Assembly (NCBI GenBank): GCA_021521415.1
Contig: JAIQDT010005831.1
Coordinates: 62,001 to 126,000, forward strand
Length of the DNA: 64,000 nucleotides
Reading direction: 5' to 3'
Source of the DNA: Bidens hawaiensis
Taxonomy: Eukaryota > Streptophyta > Magnoliopsida > Asterales > Asteraceae
The translations under genes were made by a program, and so were the position numbers. A model generated the notes under the pieces. The model did no database searches. It saw only the letters and a program-made list of their open reading frames with translations, and was not told the DNA's origin. Every line of letters begins with the position of its first letter. Positions within the stretch are counted from its first letter, which is position 1. Positions 57,876-64,000 of the stretch are shown here, one piece after another.

Positions 57876-59052
57876 ATGTGTGAGATTTGTGGTGGACCCC
57901 ATTTTACACTTATATTTCCTCAATATGTGGGGTGTTTGGCACATTATTATACTAACCCTCCTATGCAGCCACCAACAAAATATTTTGTAGGGGCATCCTT
58001 CGTATTATTATGATGATCTACATCAGCAGCCGCAGCATAACTAGGGTCAATTCAATGGTCAATATTCTAATCACAACCCTGTTGAGAGTAGTATGAAGAA
58101 ATTAGAGAACGTGTTAGCTCAATATTTAGCCTCAGATTCCCAACAGAAGTTAGTTGAGCAACATATCATCTTGAAAAATCAGCAAAGCGTTATTACAAAT
58201 CTCCAACGTATAATAGAAAGCATTACTATGAGATTGGATGAAGAAAAGAAATTGAAGTTATTGGAGTATGTTGACGAGTCAGATGAGGGGATCACTCAAG
58301 TAACGGAGCATAATAATGGACGATGAAGTCCCACCTCCGGTTCCACAGGTGACTATTGCTAATTACTGGAGTAACTCTGATGATGAAATAGATGAAGAAG
58401 AGTGGGCTGCTTATCAGAGGTCTTTAGTGAAGAAAGAAGAGATAGAGGAGGAAGTGGATTTGGGAGATTCACTTGAATTGATGTTTGGTGTTGAAGAAGA
58501 GATAGAGGAGGAAGTGGATTTGGGAGACTCACTTGATTTGATGTTTGGTGTTGAGGAAGAGGTTGAGAATAAGTTGTGTGAGGTGGATGAGTTTTTGGAT
58601 TTGTAGTTAGAAGGGTTGCCCGAGTACGATGAAATAGGAGAGTTTGATTCGGAGGGTGACTTAGTATTTTTTGAAGCTCTACTAGAAGACATAGAAGTGG
58701 TGGTAGTGGAAGAGCATCACAACTGGCCCGTGACACTTATAATAAATGTCACTCATAAATCAAAACCACGGGAGAAGGCGAAAAAAAGAGCATCTACGAA
58801 CCAGAATAATTTGCAAGTCAGAAGATGGTCTACAGGAAGAAGAAGCCATTGAAGTTCAAGAATGGCCAGTCTTCTCGATACATGTCATGCATCCTGTTCT
58901 TGCCAGGTAAGTTTAAATTTTGGTGGTCTGACCCGTTAAGGATTTTAATATCATTTTTCAATTCCATCGAGAAAATTTCAATGTGTAACAAGTACCGGGT
59001 GGAACTGAACGGGTTAGATAGGGTCCAGGTGAAATTGAAACCTCCTGATTAA
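57876..59052 (+). pseudogene. Athila-2 internal ORF remnants: knuckle, coiled coil, acidic region
   Basis: Pieces in order are CEICGGPHF (57879-57918), an Athila-type zinc knuckle whose last Cys is Phe, then a coiled coil at 58093-58326 (EQHIILKNQQSVITNL) matching the one after the Athila-1 knuckle. Next is a very acidic segment (58316-58606) with a near-perfect 60-bp duplication, continuing after a TAG to 58852. A last piece (58825-59052) contains LPGKFKFWWSDP, similar to the integrase C-terminal LFPGKLRSRWVGP of Athila-1. Protease, RT, RNase H and most of integrase are absent. Confidence 0.65.
58432..58551 (+). repeat. 60-bp tandem duplication within the acidic frame
   Basis: Two adjacent units encode EEEVDLGDSLELMFGVEE-type segments and differ at very few bases. 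The frame is preserved. Confidence 0.9.
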
Positions 59053-60776
59053 GTTCAAGTGTGGGGAGGTTCCGCGGAGTTTGTATAATTGTCGAGTCAC
59101 TAACGTAGTGTTTTGTAGTTTTTCTTTGTTTTTGTGTTTTTAAGTTTTTGTAGGATTTGAGCTAGAAGAGCATCCCCATGAAATATATTACAAAATTCAA
59201 GTGTGGGGATGGAGCAGTAGGAGCCGTATACTTTTTATTTATCTATTTTGCTGCTGTTATTCTTATATATATTGGTTTGGTTGGTTGGTGTGGTATACTT
59301 TGATTTTTTAACATCTATCAAGTTGATAAGATAAGTTTTTAGATATTGTTGTTTTTGCCGTTTCTGTTCATGAGTGAGAGAATGAGATACTATTTGCTGA
59401 GTACGTTCGGAGTTGGAGGGCATTCATGGAAGAAGACTTTGGCATCATATTTCATGCGCATATTTCAAGCTAAGTCTTTTCCATTTATCTATCTTGCTAG
59501 TTTATTTTTATTTTTGTTTTTAATATTTTCGGTTATTAGTTTTTTGTATTCCGATTTTATTTTTATTTTTTCGTCCTTATCCTTGCATTGAGGGCATTGC
59601 AACATTTAAGTGTGAGGATAGGACATTTGAGTCGTAGTTAAATTTTATTTATATTAAAAAAAAATTTGAAAAATGTCCCTTGATTTTGTCTCTTTTTGCA
59701 CATAAATGGGAGATGAGGATACTTAACGGGAATCAGTGTTTCAAACTGCAAATAATATGAGATAATATAAAAGAAGGCGTACTTAACTTGGGATGTGTCG
59801 GTATGCCCAACTAGTCTTGAAAGGTTTCCCATTGCATATTCTTAATAAACCTAACTAAATCTTAGATTTTGTGGTTTCTTATCCTAAGGGGGACAGTGAA
59901 GCTGAAATTCGATAAGGTATAGAGAGTATTACCATAAGCTGATACCCTAAGGTGGTGAGAATTGAATGCACTTTAATTTAGCACGCCACTCCGTTTTATG
60001 AAAATAAATAAAGCGTGGCGGCGCACGCAAATGTCCAATTTTATACGAGCTTTATTCTTTAATTATATATTTTTAGGTTAAAGATGCCTAAGTGCACAAT
60101 AAAAAAATAATAATAAATAAATAAATAAATATATAAATAAAAAAGTAACCCAAATGTTGATCTGAAAAGAAAAAATGAGAAAAGTTATGTAATGAAAAAT
60201 GCCAAAGAAGCATTCTCAAAAAATAGAAAAAGAGGCCAAAGTGCACATACTAGACGAGACTGAGAGTTTACGTGTTACCAAGGGGATGACGACTCTAAGG
60301 ATACACTATTGGGGCTCGAAAGTTTCTAGTCAATAAATATTTTCTTAGGGCATATATAGGACAAAGTCCAATAATATTTAGGGCATGCTCGTACGACCTC
60401 ACTTGACCTATCATCCATAATTCCATCTAAGTGCATTTTCTTCTTACCATTAAGGGGTTGTTATCTTAAAGTGATATGTTGAACCAGTTTGCTTCAACTT
60501 GATTATTTTTAATTCTTTACTATGCTTGAGATGGGGTAGGTGGATCTTAACTCCAAAGGTGTGAGATCCATAGGTTTTTGATATCACATGAACTTAAATG
60601 CTTAATGTGCATGGGGGCTTGATAGGCTGGTGGCTGGGTTTAAGTGGACAACAATATTGGCAATCGTTGTTTTTACGTTTATCGGAGCTTTAAGATAACC
60701 TTATATGTTTTTAAGACTGTATTTCTCCGATGCTGATCCCATTGCAATGAACTTTTTCAGGGACGAAAAAGATTTA
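59053..60776 (+). other. Athila-2 3' untranslated region with repeated polypurine-like motifs
   Basis: No coding frame. AAGTGTGGGGA-type motifs occur at 59057-59067 and 59200-59210, a weaker one at 59608-59618, and the functional-looking one at 60777. The rest is A+T-rich. Confidence 0.6.
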
Positions 60777-60790
60777 AGTGTGGGGATATT
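60777..60790 (+). other. Athila-2 polypurine tract
   Basis: AGTGTGGGGATATT directly precedes the LTR start TGATATGG at 60791. Confidence 0.75.
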
Positions 60791-60957
60791 TGATATGGTC
60801 AAAATTATATATAAATATTATGAATATTTCCAACACTTATAGTTCTTTTTGAGATAGTTTTGATTAAATTTTACTCCAAAGTGATTTATAGTTAGATTTT
60901 AGAGTTAGTGAGTAAAAGAAGGTTGTAACTCAAACATATTATAGTGAATCGTTTAAA
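60791..60957 (+). mobile_element. Athila-2 3' LTR, truncated to 167 bp
   Basis: Matches the first 150-170 bp of 35937-37631, then similarity stops abruptly at about 60957, where a Copia gag fragment begins. Confidence 0.8.
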
Positions 60958-61773
60958 GCTGATGTGGCATACATGGCTAAAGTGCATGAAAAGGGAGAAT
61001 CTTCAAACTCACAGGTACACACTGAACCTTCTATTTCTGAACTTCTTTTAATAATTAATGATCTCAACGAGGTTGGAAAGTGAATAACTGAGTGTGGGAG
61101 AAAGGAAGCTATGCTGATTGTCTATGATGTCAGTGAAGCTACTTATGACAATCAAATTAAAAGTTTGGAGGAGGATTGTGTGCAAGCTTATTTGACTCAA
61201 TCAAAGATGAATGTTGAAACTGAGGGGCTGAAGAAGATATATACTAAAGAGAAGCTCAAGAACTCAGATTTGTTGATTCAAATGGAATTCTTAAAGAATC
61301 TTGTGTCAATAGGAAACATAGTGGGATATTTGAAAAAGATGAGTCCTGAAGAGAAATATAAAAAGGTTCCACCACCATTTTGTGACAAGTATCCACTTAA
61401 AGTTGACAAAGAGCAAAGAGAGAAGTACTTGAAGCAATTCAAGAGTGTTTTTGAAGATAAGAAAGAGTTTGTAAAGATGTATGAAGATGTGATTGTTGAT
61501 AAAGATTGTGAGTTTGTGATGAAGGAAAGTGTTGCTCCAGAAAAGAAAGAAATGAAACATGCTGAATCTAAGAAGAAATAAAGTGAATATTCAAGTGAAG
61601 GAAGTACTTGTAGCTGCAGAAGTGACAAGTCATCTGATTACAAGAAAAAGAGGAAGCCTGCAAACAAGAAAGTTAAAGAACAAATACCAATGGTTCCCAA
61701 GGCAAATCAGAGAATGAAGAAACATTATGAACAAATGAGAAGAGAACACAAAGTATTTGATATATGTGTGTAA
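60958..61773 (+). pseudogene. gag: Copia gag fragment (coiled-coil and basic C-terminal part)
   Basis: One frame carries the whole segment, with a TGA at 61081 and a TAA at 61579-61581. It is Lys/Glu-rich with helical repeats. The KKVPPPFCDKYPLKVDKEQ stretch recalls the GYHEVPPPYNHNY region after the coiled coil of Copia-2 gag, and a basic tail (YKKKRKPANKKVKE) follows. Both ends are cut: by Athila-2 on the left and by an LTR start at 61769 on the right. Assignment to Copia gag is by this similarity only. Confidence 0.5.
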
Positions 61774-62020
61774 CATCCGCTTTTCTGAGAATTATAAATA
61801 ACACAAAGTTCTATAATTAACTGTGTGTCGTTAACTTAATTGGGTGTGTTAATGTTTGGATAATAAATGAAATTAGAAGTGTGAGTAGGTTGTGGGGCCC
61901 ATAGTCCCCTATATAAACCCAACCCCTCATTCCTTTCACCACTTTCTACTCTTTCACCACACACACACTCACAAACACACACATTTTCTCTCAAAACCCG
62001 AATCCAAGTCCGGGCTAAAA
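61769..62020 (+). mobile_element. Gypsy LTR 5' fragment with TATA box
   Basis: Starts TGTAACATCCGC, the same twelve bases as the Gypsy-3 LTR. CTATATAAACCC (TATA core 61910-61917) is followed by a C/A-rich stretch typical of an LTR transcription start. It is cut at 62020. Confidence 0.6.
61910..61917 (+). promoter_or_regulatory. LTR TATA box candidate
   Basis: TATATAAA about 140 bp into the LTR fragment, in a C+A-rich surrounding. Confidence 0.55.
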
Positions 62021-62188
62021 TGTAACGCCCGTAAATTTCGTTAATCGGCTCGATCATTTATAAATGTTCGTTTAAAAGCCGGGGTTTCATCTTTCTAATG
62101 TTGAGCCTTGTAATACGTTTCAAAAGTCCGTTTATCCATCCTTTTGCTCGAAACATCGCCTCTTATAACTTAAAGCGTTAGATTAGAA
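62021..62188 (+). mobile_element. Short Gypsy LTR start fragment
   Basis: Begins TGTAACGCCCGTAAATTTCG and is cut after 168 bp by another LTR start. Confidence 0.4.
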
Positions 62189-63372
62189 TGTAGCACCCGA
62201 CATTTTCATTTAAACGACATGCACGTTGTAGAGTTTGTATGTTTATCGGGTTTGATCTGGCATTCTTCGGGGACCTCCTTGTCATCCTCTTAAGTTAAAT
62301 TATTTAACCTTTCATCCAAGTTATCACGTTTTTCAAGTTAAAAAGGGGCCTAAGTGTAACATTATTATAATAAACCCTAACCTCCTTCCTTCTCCCTCCT
62401 CACTACTGATCGGCAGCAGCTCCAAGCCTCCCACCTCGATTTTCGTGCAGCTCCGGCCACGTCCAGCCATCCCGAGTCTAATCCAAGGTCGGTTTTATGA
62501 TTCCCCATGTCTTTTACACCTTAATTGATCATATTAACGCGTTTATTGGTTGTTAAGGTTGAGTTTTGATGATAACAGTTGGCTGACAGATTCGTATACG
62601 TTTATTGTAGGGTATGTAACGCGATGATAATCCACTGTTTTTGATCGATTCTTGATTCCATGATGTTCTAATTTGAGTCTAGTTTCCAGAAAGGTATAAT
62701 ACGTAATTTTTGGACGATATTTGAATGGTTTTTATGATTTTATAAAATAGAGTGTCAAAGCTGATGCGGGATGTCGGATTCTGGTCTGTCTTCCCGACAT
62801 CATAACTCTTTTTCAACAAGTCCAAATTAGTTGGTTCCATATCTGGAACTTAATATTTTGAGTTAAGAATCAAACCCAATTGGAATCGTTTAATTTGGTT
62901 CGGTAATGAATTTTATAAAAATAAAACCATTTTGTTGCGCACTGAAATAGCTGCACATACCTTTATGTGTTGGAGGAATTTTTATGAATTTTGTGTCCAC
63001 TAGAAAAATATAATAAAAACATTTTTATAAACCTAAGACATTTACTAAATTCTGGTAAAAATTTAATAATTTATTTCAAAGGTAATCCTATATAATTAAA
63101 TCCATCTTCTCATGCTAAAATCTGCATGTTTTACTTGTTATTGATCGATAAGTTCGTTTTAGGCTTAACCGGTGGATGTTCTGTTGTGTTCTTGTCGGGG
63201 CTGTTTGAAGTGAATTTTTGCACCACAATCTTTCTAGGTATGTCCCGTATATCATACTTAAAGATCATGTTCATAGGTGTTCGTTAAGTTGATCAACTAG
63301 TTGTAGTTTGATTGTTATGTTCGGTTGTCTAGAATTGTAGTTTGGCGCGTTGTACCAACCCGTTGGGGGTAA
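62189..63372 (+). mobile_element. Gypsy LTR 5' fragment related to Gypsy-2
   Basis: Starts TGTAGCACCCG and shares layout with the Gypsy-2 LTR: a GTTGTAGAGTTTGTAT motif near the start, an AAACCCTAA-containing middle, a CTGATCGGCAGC segment and an AAGGT(A)TG junction. Confidence 0.5.
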
Positions 63373-63427
63373 CAACATTCAGTAGTCGAGACGACTACAA
63401 CATTCGCCAAATATAGGCCATACAATA

Positions 63428-63472
<45 letters not shown>

Positions 63473-64000
63473 TACTATAACATTTCAAGGCCAACTATAT
63501 AATAGCAAGCCTATATAAAATAGTTTAAACGTTTCATCAGGAAAAATCGTTTAATACTAGGAATTAGTACTAGGCCTAATAGCAACCTCGAGCCTAGACC
63601 ACAAGTAATATGTATAACCTTAAGGAATATAAGACCATAAACGAGTCTACAATATCCTAAGGCATAAAATATAGTTCACAAATAGTTTCATAAATGCACA
63701 AAAATGAATAAGGCTATGTAATACCATCCAAATAGTTGTAACGAGTAAAATCGTGTAAAACTGTATTACGGTGTGCATGCTAGCCCAAAACTTGAAAAGA
63801 GTAAAAGGGGGTGTCAAGAACTCACCTGATACAAGATGCGGATTCATCACGAGCTAGAGACTCCCTAAGAAATCCCAAAACTCAAACACATGTCGGTTTA
63901 CATTCAATCAATACTAATGACATCAAGATGACTCGTTTATCCTACAAGACGTTCTAACATGGTCCGAGTTACCTAAACCCTCGACCTCATCAAACTTACT
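63373..64000 (-). mobile_element. Gypsy-2-family LTR middle part, inverted
   Basis: The reverse complement matches the Gypsy-2 LTR around 39141 down to about 38840. Landmarks are GTAGTCGTCTCGACTACTG, a TA tract (63428-63462), GCTTGCTATTA, and TTGGGCTAGCATGCACACC. It runs off the window. Confidence 0.7.

Larger units (their letters stand above)
35937..60957 (+). mobile_element. Athila-2, deleted Athila-type element hosting two nested insertions
   Basis: The element comprises the 5' LTR (35937-37631), tRNA-Asp primer site, an internal region interrupted at 37715 by Gypsy-2 and resuming at 57714, a polypurine tract at 60777-60790 and a 167-bp stump of the 3' LTR (60791-60957). Without the insertion it is about 5 kb. 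Most of pol is missing, so it is an internally deleted, non-autonomous copy. Confidence 0.75.

Noticed and set aside
61836..62057. Minus-strand Cys-rich small protein
   Set aside because: Arises from the CACACACA and C/A-rich LTR leader read in reverse; no signal peptide or stable cysteine pattern.

Overview
This window reads as repeat-rich heterochromatin or intergenic DNA of a flowering plant. The retroelement families suggest a eudicot, possibly Asteraceae; that family call rests on remembered protein similarity and is tentative. I found no host gene, rRNA, tRNA gene or CRISPR array. Nearly everything identifiable is a retrotransposon, an LTR fragment or a MITE, many nested in one another. 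Most elements are dead through stop codons, frameshifts and deletions.

Layout: 1-2617 is the 5' end of a minus-strand Copia element (Copia-1: LTR, primer binding site, repeat-filled leader, open gag running off the window), beside a SINE-like fragment. 4088-5606 is a solo LTR with a perfect CTGGG target duplication. 6526-8135 is an LTR copy carrying a 720-bp MITE with TAA duplications. 10270-23570 is an Athila-type Gypsy element (Athila-1); its 5' LTR is split by a full-length L1-type LINE (10821-16371, 17-bp target duplication). 23570-29721 holds Gypsy LTR pieces, a second copy of the MITE-bearing LTR and a minus-strand Gypsy gag whose 5' LTR is 30194-33051. 33286-35690 is the broken 3' part of a plus-strand Copia element (Copia-3).

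35937-60957 is a three-level nest: a deleted Athila (Athila-2) contains a Tekay-like chromovirus (Gypsy-2, 37716-57708), which contains a 12.3-kb Sirevirus-like Copia (Copia-2, 43335-55682, minus strand, TGATG duplication, LTRs about 1% diverged by eye). 60958-64000 is a Copia gag remnant followed by stacked LTR fragments.

The most unusual structure is in the Copia elements. Each of three families carries its own dense array of short inverted repeats, all with a TTCG/CGAA core: TTCGATCGAA in Copia-1, GGCGAAGTT/AACTTCGCC in Copia-2, CATTCGTTA/TAACGAATG in Copia-3. Copia-2 and Copia-3 also carry, downstream of pol, a homologous non-envelope ORF (ORF3). Both ORF3 copies are preceded by a TATA box about 0.7 kb upstream, the repeat array, and a splice-acceptor-like tract ending one or two bases before the ATG. 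That layout suggests a separately transcribed, possibly spliced, ORF3 message.
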